Below are positions 16,770-26,267 of a stretch of 64,000 nucleotides of DNA, piece after piece (position 1 is the stretch's first letter; every line of letters begins with the position of its first letter). Location of the stretch: the NCBI GenBank assembly GCA_017631885.1, contig JAGBSH010000005.1:121670-185669 (forward strand). The letters run 5' to 3'. Origin of the DNA: Fibrobacteraceae bacterium (GTDB taxonomy: Bacteria > Fibrobacterota > Fibrobacteria > Fibrobacterales > Fibrobacteraceae). The notes beneath the pieces were generated by a model, which was given only the letters and a program-made list of their open reading frames with translations, made no database searches and was not told the DNA's origin. The translations under genes were made by a program, and so were the position numbers.

Positions 16770-18806
16770 ATGCAATTTATTCGTAAAAATCCTTTGATTA
16801 TAGCTTTTTTTGTTCTAATTCTAGGACCTACGTTATTGCTATCTTTTTTTAGTTTTCGAAACATTTTAAATGCCAATTATCTAGCAGAAAAAACTTTTGA
16901 AGAAAATCGTTTGGATTTTAAAATAGCTCTTGAAACGGCGGTTAAAGACGAGCATAATTCTTTTTTGCAAGAAACAAAAGCAGCCGCACTTTTTTTATAC
17001 GAACAACCTCATACATTAACTGATTTAAACAAGAATTCTCCATACAAAAAAGTCAATGGAGTTTCTTCTATCTATCTCTTTAATGCAGATACTTTAGTCT
17101 ACCCGCATTTTTCCAAATTATTCCAACATTCACAAAAAACTTTTTCACCAATAACACCCTCTATTCTAGAACAAGAAATTTTTGTAACAGAAAAACAGTT
17201 CCCCGAACAAGCAATGCTTGCACGTTCCTTTCGTTTAATACATTCTAATTTAGAAACAAAACAAGAACAAACAATGAATCTACTCGGTATGATTCGGATG
17301 GCTTATAAAAATCAAAATTATGAAGAAGCCTTAAAACTTTTAAATATCTTAGAAAAACGCCATAAACAAGAAGGCTATTTAACGCCAGACCTGACCATTT
17401 CTTTAGCTCTTTTACATTTTGAAATTTTCATCAAACAAAAACAACATCGAAAAGCAGAAGAATTTGTTTTAAATAAATTAGAACTATTTCTTTCTGGCAA
17501 AGATTATGGTGATTTGTATTCGGTACAATTCTTTTTCGAAACCGTTTTAGATCAAATTCTTTCTTTTGAAGATCTTTCCCAAGATAGCCGTGAAAAATTT
17601 TGGAATCTACGTGAAAATTTAAACCGAGAATTTTCTCATTCCGAAAGTTATATTGAAAAACAAAATGACATTATTCAATTATTCAAAAATAATGAAGTAG
17701 AAAACGATGGTATCAAATACAGCTTACAAGGAAACGATATCCTTTTTAGAATGTCATACCCTTGGTTACCGGGTGCACAAATAATTGTTGGATTACTTGA
17801 TAAAAAAATAATGCAAAAACGTTTTTCAGAAACCATAATTTCTATCGCTAAAGATTGGAAAGATATCCCATACGCTATTTTAGATAACAAAGATTCTTTA
17901 ATTATTTCTAATTCTAAAGAAAGTGAAAATATTGCTTTTGAATATGAAATCGGAAATGGTTTAAATTGGCGCTTGTTACTTTACGAAAAAGATATGAAAG
18001 AATTACAAGCAGAATCCAGACAAAGAATTATTCTTATCGCAAGCTTAATTATTTTATCTCTCATCACAGTCATTGTTGGTATTTTCTTTATGTTGCGTTT
18101 CATTCAACAAGAACGCAAGTTACTTTCTATGAAAGCCAACTTTCTTTCTAGTGTTTCTCATGAATTGAAGACTCCTTTGACCGCAATAAAAATGTATGCA
18201 GAATCTATTGCACAAGGGCGAATCACTCGAAAAGAAAAAGTTCCTGAATACGCTAAATACATTGAAAAAGGAGCAACTCGCTTAGAAAATCAAATTGGAG
18301 CTATTCTTGATTACACCCGTATGGAAAACGGACGCTCTGCATTCCAGTGGGTTCGTTTGAATTTAGCAACAGCAGCTGAACGCGTTTATGAAACATTAAA
18401 ACCTCTTGCAGAAGAAAAAGGCTTGACTATAGAAAAAAGCATTGAACCCGATAATTTTATTTCTGGTGATAATACAGCAATCAATAGTATGTTTCAAAGC
18501 CTTGTAGAAAACGCCATTAAATACACGAATGCTCCAGGAAATATTTTTATTCGTGTTTATTCTGAAAAGGAAAAAGCTATTTTTGAAGTAGAAGATTCTG
18601 GAATTGGAATTCCTTTAAAAGAACAAAAAAATATTTTTAATGATTTTTATCGGGTTGGTGATGAAATGACACGCAATACAAAAGGCTCGGGTTTGGGATT
18701 AGCTATTGTAAAACGTGCCGCTGATGCACACCATGCCATAATTAAATTAACTAGCAAGCCTCAAAAAGGCTCAACATTCACAGTTCAATTCAAGAAGGTC
18801 GAATAA
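16770..18806 (+). CDS. Membrane sensor histidine kinase with long periplasmic sensor region
   Basis: The 678-residue protein has TM helices at about 8-30 and 418-442 flanking a roughly 390-residue extracytoplasmic region, whose central part (about 150-270) looks TPR-like. The cytoplasmic part carries HisKA with phospho-acceptor His464 in SHELKTPLTA, then an HATPase domain with N-box NAIKYTN, G1 DSGIGIP and G2 GSGLGLAIVKR. Signal perception is probably outside the inner membrane. It shares one base with the response regulator gene (TAATG), so kinase and regulator are a matched pair. The ligand is unknown. Confidence 0.92.
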   Translation: MQFIRKNPLIIAFFVLILGPTLLLSFFSFRNILNANYLAEKTFEENRLDFKIALETAVKDEHNSFLQETKAAALFLYEQPHTLTDLNKNSPYKKVNGVSSIYLFNADTLVYPHFSKLFQHSQKTFSPITPSILEQEIFVTEKQFPEQAMLARSFRLIHSNLETKQEQTMNLLGMIRMAYKNQNYEEALKLLNILEKRHKQEGYLTPDLTISLALLHFEIFIKQKQHRKAEEFVLNKLELFLSGKDYGDLYSVQFFFETVLDQILSFEDLSQDSREKFWNLRENLNREFSHSESYIEKQNDIIQLFKNNEVENDGIKYSLQGNDILFRMSYPWLPGAQIIVGLLDKKIMQKRFSETIISIAKDWKDIPYAILDNKDSLIISNSKESENIAFEYEIGNGLNWRLLLYEKDMKELQAESRQRIILIASLIILSLITVIVGIFFMLRFIQQERKLLSMKANFLSSVSHELKTPLTAIKMYAESIAQGRITRKEKVPEYAKYIEKGATRLENQIGAILDYTRMENGRSAFQWVRLNLATAAERVYETLKPLAEEKGLTIEKSIEPDNFISGDNTAINSMFQSLVENAIKYTNAPGNIFIRVYSEKEKAIFEVEDSGIGIPLKEQKNIFNDFYRVGDEMTRNTKGSGLGLAIVKRAADAHHAIIKLTSKPQKGSTFTVQFKKVE

Positions 18807-19513
18807 TGTCACACAAAATATTAATTGTTGAAGACGAAGAACTGATTCGTTTTGGACTCCAAGAAAACTTGGAAATGGAAAATTATACAGTAGAAACAGC
18901 CGAAGACGGCGAAATGGCTATTGAAAAAATAGATTCTTTTAAACCAGACTTGGTTCTGTTAGATTTAATGCTTCCTAAAAAAAGCGGAATTGAAGTTTGT
19001 CGTGTTATCCGCAAAAAGCGCCCACAAACTTACATCATAATGCTAACTGCAAAAACCGATGAAACCAGTAAAGTTCTCGGACTTGAAATCGGTGCAGATG
19101 ATTATGTCACAAAGCCATTTTCCCTTATGGAACTTTTAGCTCGTATTAAAGCGTTCTTACGCCGAGCCCCAGAAGCTTCTTCTGTTGCAGAAACCGCTTC
19201 AGAAGATGATGATATTGTAGAATTTGCTGATTTACGTATTGATTTTAAAAAATTTGAAGCTACTAAAAACAACGAACCTCTAAAACTTGCTGCCAAAGAA
19301 TTTGAAATTCTAAAATATTTTTGGCAGCATCGTGGCGAAGTTATTAAACGTGATGACCTTCTCAAAAATTTATGGGGTTATACTTCAGAAACAATGCCTA
19401 CCACTAGAACTATTGATAACTATATCGCCAACCTTCGTAAAAAAATAGAAGTCAATTCAACCACCCCAAAAATAATCACAATTCCAACAGTTGGTTATAA
19501 ATTCAACGTTTAG
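18806..19513 (+). CDS. OmpR/PhoB-family response regulator
   Basis: This 235-residue DNA-binding response regulator is phosphorylated by the kinase encoded just upstream. The receiver domain has the acidic pocket VEDEE, phospho-acceptor Asp53 in LLDLMLP, and Lys103 in TKPFS. The C-terminal winged helix (about 138-235) has the OmpR pattern ELLKYFWQHRGEVIKRDDLL-like through TRTIDNYIANLRKKIE. The next gene (beta-propeller protein) follows by seven bases and may be co-transcribed, so could belong to its output. Confidence 0.95.
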   Translation: MSHKILIVEDEELIRFGLQENLEMENYTVETAEDGEMAIEKIDSFKPDLVLLDLMLPKKSGIEVCRVIRKKRPQTYIIMLTAKTDETSKVLGLEIGADDYVTKPFSLMELLARIKAFLRRAPEASSVAETASEDDDIVEFADLRIDFKKFEATKNNEPLKLAAKEFEILKYFWQHRGEVIKRDDLLKNLWGYTSETMPTTRTIDNYIANLRKKIEVNSTTPKIITIPTVGYKFNV

Positions 19514-19520
19514 GTAAGAA

Positions 19521-22052
19521 ATGCTTATTATGAACTTGAAAATGTTTTTTAAAGCAATGTCTCTGACTTTGCTTATTATAACAATTTCTGTTCAAGTTTC
19601 TTATGCTGAAAATTATTCTATACAACTTAAAAAAGCGGCCTATTTATTTGAAATGAAAGGAGAGGCTAATGAAGCTCTCAAAATTTTAGAAGATATTTCA
19701 AGAAATGGGAATGAAAAAGAACGAAATGAAGCTGATTTTTTAATTGGGAAAATCAACGACATTTCTGGACAAATCAATAATGCTTCTTTTTTCTATAAAC
19801 AAAATTTACTCCAAACTAATTTAGCCGCACAAGCTTTTTGGGATGCAGAACGTTTAGCCAAACTAAACCCAGAAGCAGAAAAAATGATTTATGAAAACTT
19901 AAATCTCCCTGCAAATGCAAAACATTTTTTCAATGATGACTCTGTTTTAATTTTATTAACCAATAATAAAATTTACAATCCAAATTCAAAAAAACAAATT
20001 AATTTACCTGCTGACGTTTCACTTTCTGCAAAGATTTTACACATTTCCGATTTAGGAGTATGGTGGCAAGAATCAAATACTCTTACTTATTCTCCTTATC
20101 AATCCATCTTTCCTGTTCTATCCATTCCTATTCAAACAACACTTAGCGAATTTCTCTATTTATCCCCTCATTCTATTTCATACATTGATGGCGAAGAACT
20201 CGTTTTACTTTCTGGCAAAAACGAACGTTTTCGTTCAGAAAAAAAATATAAAGATTGTTCATTACATAAAAGTCTCTACAATCAAGAAATTCTATGGCTC
20301 AATTGCCCAGACAATGCGCTTCATATGATTTCAAAAGAAAATGGTGAAGAATTAGGTACTATATCAATGCTAGATCCTATCACTGTTTTTTTTCAAGATA
20401 AAAATGGTATTCTTTTATCTTCTGGGGATGCCATTTGGTTTTTCTCAAATAATAATCTTAACGTTCCACAATGGCGAATCAATTCTCACATAATAGAACA
20501 AGTTGCTACTCTCAATTCAAACTTTGTTATTCTAGAACCATCAGGCAATACTCTTCTAATCAAAAAACAAAATGGCGAAATCATTTCTCAAAAGCAAACT
20601 TCTGCCAATTCTCTTATTTCTCTACACACAGGTTCAATCGCCCTCCTTTCTAGAAACGGCGAATTACAGGCTTTAGATACATTGTTAGAATCCACTTGGA
20701 ATTTTCATCTTGGTGTTTCTGCACTTGCAGAGCCATGGGTACAAAATGGCATACTATACTACCCACACACTCTCAATTCAATAAAAGTCTTAAATGCTTT
20801 ACATTATGGGAAAAAATCTATTCAATCCCAAAAAATGATTCAAATTGCCTCAATTTGGGTACAACAAGATAATTGGGAAAAAGCCATCCCTATTATTGAT
20901 TCTGCCTTAACTATTGAACCAGGAAATTTAGACGGTTTATTTTTAAAAGCGCTTTATTTAGAAAAAACAAATGCTCCGCTTCCTGAAAAAGAAAAAGCTT
21001 GGGCTAAAGCCATTAATTTATCAACTAAAAATTCTCTTCCCAAAAATAAAATTTTCAATCATTACGCTAAAATTATTGGCGCAGACTATATCACTTCTCT
21101 TCCAATTTCCCAACAAACTCTTTACCCTCAATTTTTCTCTTTCCGTAATTCTCTTTTCACAATAGATGCTGCTTCAAAAAATTTAATTGCTTTAAATTCA
21201 AAAAATGGAAACTTACGTTGGACTCACTCCATAGGAAAAATGGAAAGCGCTCCAGTCAGTGCCCATCATAATCGTTGGTTTGCATTGGGGTCTGGATTTT
21301 CTTTAAACATTCTTAATATTGAAAATTTATCTCAGCAAAAAACAATGGACTTACCAGGTAAAATTTTCAATCTTTATTTCACTTCTGATGCTCTTTTTGT
21401 TTCTACATGGAACGGATTTTTAGTTAAAATCCTTTTGCCTAATTTCCAGCAAGCTTGGTCAAGAAAAATTGGAATTGAACCGACTTTTACCATATTACAT
21501 AAAAAACATCTTGTTTCTGTTACAACCAATGGAGATATACAACTTTTACAAAATTCTTCTGGTTTACCAATCAACAAAAAAATTTCTTTACAAGCTCAAA
21601 TTGCAAGCCTTACCACAAGCGACTCTTGCATTGCATTCATTACAACAGATTCTAGAATTTTACTTTATACAGATTTTGACGCTCCACTACTTACACTTTC
21701 TCCAGGCCAAGACATTTTAAATGCTGAATTTATTAAACATAAAAAAGCAGGAGCCGCTATATTACTTAGCTTAAACAACAAAGAACTTCGCTTATATTCT
21801 CTCCCTAAAGGCGATATTATTTGGCAACATAAAGGAGGAAACTCTGTCTTTGGAAAATTTGCTCTACATAAAAATTCTCTTTGGATAGACAAAAAAAATT
21901 ATTTGCTTGAAATTTCTCTTGAAACAGGAAAAACTATAAAACGTTTGAGTATTGCTGGAGATGCCGGTTCTCCTTTTATTGCTGACAATATGTTGTTTTG
22001 TCCCACAAATCAACAACTACTTTTTGGTTTCAATTTAGACAAACAACAATAG
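19521..22052 (+). CDS. Secreted beta-propeller (PQQ-like) protein with TPR-like N-terminus
   Basis: The 843-residue protein has a signal peptide (FFKAMSLTLLIITISVQVSY) and TPR-like helices at about 30-110 and again near 440-500 (WEKAIPIIDSALTIEPGNLD). Two sets of beta-propeller blades follow, with phrases such as LIALNSKNGNLRWTHSIG and PKGDIIWQHKGGNSVFG, typical of PQQ-like repeats (alanine/tryptophan docking). It is probably periplasmic and a binding or scaffold protein; no enzyme motif is visible. ATGs at 19521 and 19530 both follow AGGTAAG. It follows the two-component genes by seven bases, which suggests a functional tie to that signalling system. Confidence 0.65.
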   Translation: MLIMNLKMFFKAMSLTLLIITISVQVSYAENYSIQLKKAAYLFEMKGEANEALKILEDISRNGNEKERNEADFLIGKINDISGQINNASFFYKQNLLQTNLAAQAFWDAERLAKLNPEAEKMIYENLNLPANAKHFFNDDSVLILLTNNKIYNPNSKKQINLPADVSLSAKILHISDLGVWWQESNTLTYSPYQSIFPVLSIPIQTTLSEFLYLSPHSISYIDGEELVLLSGKNERFRSEKKYKDCSLHKSLYNQEILWLNCPDNALHMISKENGEELGTISMLDPITVFFQDKNGILLSSGDAIWFFSNNNLNVPQWRINSHIIEQVATLNSNFVILEPSGNTLLIKKQNGEIISQKQTSANSLISLHTGSIALLSRNGELQALDTLLESTWNFHLGVSALAEPWVQNGILYYPHTLNSIKVLNALHYGKKSIQSQKMIQIASIWVQQDNWEKAIPIIDSALTIEPGNLDGLFLKALYLEKTNAPLPEKEKAWAKAINLSTKNSLPKNKIFNHYAKIIGADYITSLPISQQTLYPQFFSFRNSLFTIDAASKNLIALNSKNGNLRWTHSIGKMESAPVSAHHNRWFALGSGFSLNILNIENLSQQKTMDLPGKIFNLYFTSDALFVSTWNGFLVKILLPNFQQAWSRKIGIEPTFTILHKKHLVSVTTNGDIQLLQNSSGLPINKKISLQAQIASLTTSDSCIAFITTDSRILLYTDFDAPLLTLSPGQDILNAEFIKHKKAGAAILLSLNNKELRLYSLPKGDIIWQHKGGNSVFGKFALHKNSLWIDKKNYLLEISLETGKTIKRLSIAGDAGSPFIADNMLFCPTNQQLLFGFNLDKQQ

Positions 22053-22083
22053 GAATAATTTGTCAATTTCTGTAAACATTACT

Positions 22084-22110
22084 CTAACTCTTTGATACTA
22101 AAGTAGTTAG
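22084..22110 (+). other. Hairpin in the 196-bp gap after the beta-propeller gene
   Basis: CTAACT+CTTT pairs with AAAG+AGTTAG with one bulged base. There is no immediate T-run, so it is only a possible terminator. The rest of the gap to 22248 is very AT-rich; no convincing promoter was identified. Confidence 0.3.
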
Positions 22111-22248
22111 AAAGAATTTGTTTATTTTATTAAAAAATAAAACCTTTTTTCTGTGTTTATTTTCACGTAAAAAACTATTCTTTTTTTGTTTTTTTATTCT
22201 CTTTTATTAAAAAGAATGATATATTATGAGAAAATATTTGGAGGTCGA

Positions 22249-24006
22249 ATGTCTGTTTTTTGGAAAAAGCTTGCCATTGCATGTGTTATTCCTTCTTACT
22301 TTTTGATAGCTTGTAATGATCAAAAAGAAACTCAACAGACTGCAGAAGTTTTCCCTAGAGCAGAAACTCTCTATATAGGTGGATTTGATTGGGCTACCCC
22401 AAAAAATTTCAACCCATTAAACGCTGATCCTAATTTTCCGATTGATGGTAATGTCCGCTTGCTTTACGAGGCTTTGTTTGCTTACGACCCTCTAGAAGCA
22501 AAGCTAGAGCCAATGCTAGCCAAAAGTTTTACAGAAACCGATTCATCTATTATTGTAGAATTAGATTCTAGAGCTCGTTGGAATGACGGTAAGCCAGTCA
22601 CAACTGAAGACGTTACTTATACATTTTATCTTGATTCTATTTTGCCCACCCCACGTCATGGTTCTTGGGAATATCTTAAAAGCATAACTTCAGAAAATAA
22701 CACTATTGAGTTTCATTTTAATCCAACAAACCCATCTCCTTTGATGATTCTCAATATTCTTGCAGGAACTTCTATACTTCCAAAACATGTTTTCGCTCCT
22801 TTGATTGAACAACATAAGCAAGCATCTAATTATGATTATTCACAAATAGCTGCTTTTGATAATTCCAAAAAACCTGTTGCTTCTGGCCCATATCGTTTGC
22901 ATTCTTTTTCTCCCGAAAAAATTGTTTTAGAAAGAGATTCCACCTATTGGGGTAATGTTAAATACAATGGAAAGCAACCTGCTCCTCGCTTTATAATTCA
23001 TTCTCTTTATGCAGGAAACAATGCGTTTAATAATGCAATGACTAAAGGCAATTTAGACCTTTCTTCTGTTTTCCTCCCACACATTCAGAACAAATTAAGA
23101 GATTCAATCCGTGCTTGGAGTTTAAATCCACCTTATCACAATCCTGGTGCTATAGTCACTCTTATTATCAACCATCAAAAACCTCCATTCAATGATTCGG
23201 CTTTTAGGCATGCCATTTCTCACATTATTGATTTTGAAAAAATTAGAGAAAGGGCAATTTCTGGTTACTCTCCTACTATCCGTCCAGGCTTAATTCTCCC
23301 ATTCGGCAAAGAAAATCAGTATTTCGATGAAGAAGATGCTACTCGTTTTGGGAACCAATTTGATACTGCTAAAGCCAAAGAAATTTTAGCAAACGCTGGT
23401 TATTCTTGGAATGCTAGTGGGATTTTAGAAAAGGATGGAAAACAACTCCCAACTATTCATATAGAATGTCCTAAAGGTTGGACTGATTGGGAAGACGCTA
23501 TTCTTGTTATCGTTGGTTCTATGAAAGAAATTGGCATACCTGCTGAAAAAAGTTTTGTTGACTATCCGGTTTGGGAAACCAACTTACGTTTAGGCACGTT
23601 TGACCTTGCTATGAAAACACAAACTGCAGACCTTTCTGTAGCTACACCATGGTTCCGCTTACAACAGTTGCTTTACAGTAACTCTTTACCAGAACCAGGA
23701 AAACCTCTGTATTTTAACCAGGGTCGCTACGAAAACAAAAAAGTAAATGAACTTTTGGATATTATCCCAACATTAAAAGATTCTACCGCACTCAGAAAAA
23801 CATACAAAGAACTGAATCGTATTGTAATGCAAGATATTCCGGTCATTCCTGTTTTCTATAAACCGACTCAATATTATCAATTCTCGACTAAAAACTGGAC
23901 TAATTTCCCAACAGAAGAGAATCCTTACGCACCACCAGAGAATTTAATCACCGCAGCAGGTGTAAAAGCTCTTTGGTCTATCCGCCAAACTCAAAAACAA
24001 AACTAA
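22249..24006 (+). CDS. Family 5 extracellular solute-binding lipoprotein (oligopeptide/dipeptide type)
   Basis: The 585-residue protein is a substrate-binding lipoprotein of the SBP_bac_5 family. A lipobox FLIAC ends the signal at about residue 24. Family features include RLLYEALFAYDP, the segment W-NDGKPVTTEDVTYTFYLD and FRHAISHIIDFEKIRE near residue 325. GGAGG before the ATG at 22249 sets the start; the open frame to 22186 lacks a site. Unusually there are no permease or ATPase genes beside it, so it is an orphan binding protein that may feed a transporter encoded elsewhere or act as a sensor. pssA follows after 34 bases. Confidence 0.85.
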   Translation: MSVFWKKLAIACVIPSYFLIACNDQKETQQTAEVFPRAETLYIGGFDWATPKNFNPLNADPNFPIDGNVRLLYEALFAYDPLEAKLEPMLAKSFTETDSSIIVELDSRARWNDGKPVTTEDVTYTFYLDSILPTPRHGSWEYLKSITSENNTIEFHFNPTNPSPLMILNILAGTSILPKHVFAPLIEQHKQASNYDYSQIAAFDNSKKPVASGPYRLHSFSPEKIVLERDSTYWGNVKYNGKQPAPRFIIHSLYAGNNAFNNAMTKGNLDLSSVFLPHIQNKLRDSIRAWSLNPPYHNPGAIVTLIINHQKPPFNDSAFRHAISHIIDFEKIRERAISGYSPTIRPGLILPFGKENQYFDEEDATRFGNQFDTAKAKEILANAGYSWNASGILEKDGKQLPTIHIECPKGWTDWEDAILVIVGSMKEIGIPAEKSFVDYPVWETNLRLGTFDLAMKTQTADLSVATPWFRLQQLLYSNSLPEPGKPLYFNQGRYENKKVNELLDIIPTLKDSTALRKTYKELNRIVMQDIPVIPVFYKPTQYYQFSTKNWTNFPTEENPYAPPENLITAAGVKALWSIRQTQKQN

Positions 24007-24040
24007 CTTTGTTGCAAAAAGAAAACAAAGAGGTCTTATT

Positions 24041-24829
24041 TTGAAAAATTCTCGCTTTATCTTGCCTAATGCTTTTACAAGCATGAATTTTCTTTTAGGT
24101 GTTTTTGCTATTTGTTGGGCTACTGGACTTTTTTCAAATCTTTCTTCTGCAGACCCATTCCGTATGAGTGCTTATTTTGTCATTCTTTGCGTGCTACTTG
24201 ACAAACTAGATGGATTTGCCGCCAGACTTGTAAACGCTAGTTCTGCTTTCGGTGCTCAATTTGATAGTCTTGCAGACCTTATTGCATTTGGTATAGCACC
24301 AGCTATTGGGCTTGTATTTTGTTACAAAGCAAAAGCTCCTGAATGGTTTTCACAAAATCTCATTTTGCTTTTAATCGTTTTTTCCATTTATGTTTTGTGT
24401 GCCGCAATGCGTTTAGCCAAATACAACGCTCTAGATTCTGATTCTTACCACCACCACTTCTCAGGGTTGCCTTCCACATTTGCCGGAGCATTAAATGTTA
24501 TCCTTTTGGCCTTTATGCTCTCAAAAGGGTATTTAGACAACCAGGACTCTCTCGTTTTATTTGTACCTGTCTTTACAATGCTTATCTCTGCACTTCTTAT
24601 GGTAAGTCCTTTATTCCTTCCAAAACTTCAAATGAGAAAAAATAAATTCATTAATATGGGACAAATTGTTTTAATAATCCTGACCTACATCAGTGGTTTC
24701 TTTTTTATTTCAGAAAAAATCCCTTATATCAGCGAATTCCTTTTAATTGAAATGGCTATTTATATTGTTGTTGGTTTTGGTAGTGGGCTTCTTCACCGAA
24801 AAGAAATTATTGAAGAAGCGTCGCGTTAA
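24041..24829 (+). CDS. pssA: CDP-diacylglycerol-serine O-phosphatidyltransferase
   Basis: The enzyme makes phosphatidylserine, precursor of phosphatidylethanolamine, at the inner membrane. The CDP-alcohol phosphotransferase motif D-x2-DG-x2-AR-x8-G-x3-D-x3-D is complete, with Asp54, Asp57, Asp75 and Asp79. About seven hydrophobic segments span the 262 residues. The start is TTG with AGAGG upstream. The SGLPSTFAGA phrase is typical of bacterial type II PssA. A bidirectional terminator follows, separating it from the convergent mpaA-like gene. Confidence 0.88.
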   Translation: MKNSRFILPNAFTSMNFLLGVFAICWATGLFSNLSSADPFRMSAYFVILCVLLDKLDGFAARLVNASSAFGAQFDSLADLIAFGIAPAIGLVFCYKAKAPEWFSQNLILLLIVFSIYVLCAAMRLAKYNALDSDSYHHHFSGLPSTFAGALNVILLAFMLSKGYLDNQDSLVLFVPVFTMLISALLMVSPLFLPKLQMRKNKFINMGQIVLIILTYISGFFFISEKIPYISEFLLIEMAIYIVVGFGSGLLHRKEIIEEASR

Positions 24830-24847
24830 AATTTCTTTAATTTATTC

Positions 24848-24876
24848 AAAAGGCTTTCCGTTCGGAAAGCCTTTTT
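24848..24876. terminator. Bidirectional terminator between pssA and the mpaA-like gene
   Basis: A perfect 12-bp stem AAAAGGCTTTCC / GGAAAGCCTTTT with a GTTC loop has T-runs on both sides, so it can end transcription from pssA (+) and from the minus-strand peptidase operon. Confidence 0.9.
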
Positions 24877-24895
24877 GTTTAGTTTTGCCTTGAAA

Positions 24896-25588
24896 CTAAA
24901 TATCATTCATTAAAATTTCAGTAAATCCCTTTTGATAATCCCGAACTATTTCTTCTCCAGATTGACGCGGTAATTCTAGCGTTATACATTCCACTTTATT
25001 TTCTTTACACCAAGAACCTAAACTCCCTGGAGTAGGATACCCAATATCTTCAACCCATGGTAAAGAAAAAACTTTTTCTAATGCCAAAACAACTGGCGTT
25101 CGCTTTAATGAATCTATACATGCTAAAGGAGAATGTATCGCAAGAATCTGTTTAGGAGAAAGCTTTTGTATCAAATCTAATAATGCTTTTGTTTCTGGTT
25201 CTGATGCTCCGGATTTTCCCGCAGAAAGTTCTATTTCCGGCTTAGATTCTAGATAAGGCCTTGAAAAACACTTGTCTTTTTTCCAATTTTTAGTTGGCCA
25301 ATTCCTGTTTAAATCTACCCCATTTGCATTAGCACGCGTGCCAAGAAAAAGCCCATCAGGATTTGCGGCTAAAACAAAAGCCGTTTTTTCCAAAGGTTGA
25401 TTCAATGAGCGTATAATTCTACTTAATAAAAAAACACCTTCTGCTTCTTCACCATGAATCCCCGCAATTACAAGAAGTTCAGTTTTTAAAACAGAAGGTA
25501 AATAATAAAGAGGAGCACCAAGAACAGATGTTCCATAACGTTTAAATTTTAAAGAAAAAGTCCCTTGTTCTGCAATCGCTCGAAACAT
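24896..25588 (-). CDS. mpaA: Murein peptide amidase, M14 zinc carboxypeptidase (MpaA-like)
   Basis: The 230-residue protein matches the MpaA family, which cleaves the gamma-D-Glu-diaminopimelate bond in cell-wall peptides during recycling. Zinc ligands are His45 and Glu48 (IAGIHGEEAEG) and His152 (AIHSPL); the catalytic Glu is Glu205 in TLELP. Family phrases NPDG and RANANGVDLNRNWP are present. No signal peptide, so it is cytoplasmic. It starts four bases after the VanY-like gene, last in a ruvC-vanY-mpaA run. Two enzymes on peptidoglycan peptides side by side suggest a wall-turnover pair. Confidence 0.85.
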   Translation of the reverse strand: MFRAIAEQGTFSLKFKRYGTSVLGAPLYYLPSVLKTELLVIAGIHGEEAEGVFLLSRIIRSLNQPLEKTAFVLAANPDGLFLGTRANANGVDLNRNWPTKNWKKDKCFSRPYLESKPEIELSAGKSGASEPETKALLDLIQKLSPKQILAIHSPLACIDSLKRTPVVLALEKVFSLPWVEDIGYPTPGSLGSWCKENKVECITLELPRQSGEEIVRDYQKGFTEILMNDI

Positions 25589-25592
25589 ATAA

Positions 25593-26267
25593 TCAAATAA
25601 AATAAGGGTAAACGTATTCGTCTAATAATTTTTCCAAATTTTCTATAATCGCATTTTTACACGCAATATCTGTTTTTTCATAAATTGCTTTCAATGTATC
25701 TATAGAAAAGGAATCCTGTATTTTTCTTGCCGTCGGTAAATGCGACAAGTGCCATTTTTCTGGTTGTATTTTCCCTCTACCAGGTTCAAAAATGCGGTTA
25801 AAACCAAACGATTTTTCAGATGCTATACATTCAGAAAGCCATTCATGAAAAGGAGCAAAAATTCCATTACATTCTTGCGGTGTTAATTGTACTTCGTAAT
25901 TTTCAGAAACCGCACTTGCATCAGAAACATCTATATCTGTTCCAAAATGGTGTCTAGAACACCCTGGCAAAGCGGACCAAAATAAAATACAATACATCAT
26001 TTCTTCTTCATTTTCAGGTAACTTTTGAATAAGTTCTCCGTTTTTATCTAATAAAGGTAATTCAGCAAAAGCTTTTCTATTCCATATTGACAATTGTTTT
26101 TCAAATGAACGAAATGCACTTTCAACTTTTAAAGAAAAACCTGCTTGCAAAGCACTTTGTCTCAACTTTTCAAGATCTTCAATAATATCTTTTGCTACAA
26201 AAAGATTTTCCGGGAAAATTTTTCCTAGTCCCAATTCTGAAATTCCGTAGGGTTCTCGAAGCATCAT
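25593..26267 (-). CDS. M15 VanY-like peptidoglycan carboxypeptidase
   Basis: The 224-residue protein carries the LAS/M15B zinc motif SRHHFGTDID (His106 and Asp113 in the SxHxxGxxxD pattern) and the second motif EKWHLSH that supplies catalytic Glu and the last His. An arginine-bearing AFRSFEKQ precedes them. These enzymes remove the terminal D-Ala (D,D or L,D type) from peptidoglycan peptides. No signal peptide is obvious, so it may act on cytoplasmic recycled peptides along with the MpaA-like neighbour. The ATG overlaps the ruvC stop (ATGA). Confidence 0.82.
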   Translation of the reverse strand: MMLREPYGISELGLGKIFPENLFVAKDIIEDLEKLRQSALQAGFSLKVESAFRSFEKQLSIWNRKAFAELPLLDKNGELIQKLPENEEEMMYCILFWSALPGCSRHHFGTDIDVSDASAVSENYEVQLTPQECNGIFAPFHEWLSECIASEKSFGFNRIFEPGRGKIQPEKWHLSHLPTARKIQDSFSIDTLKAIYEKTDIACKNAIIENLEKLLDEYVYPYFI

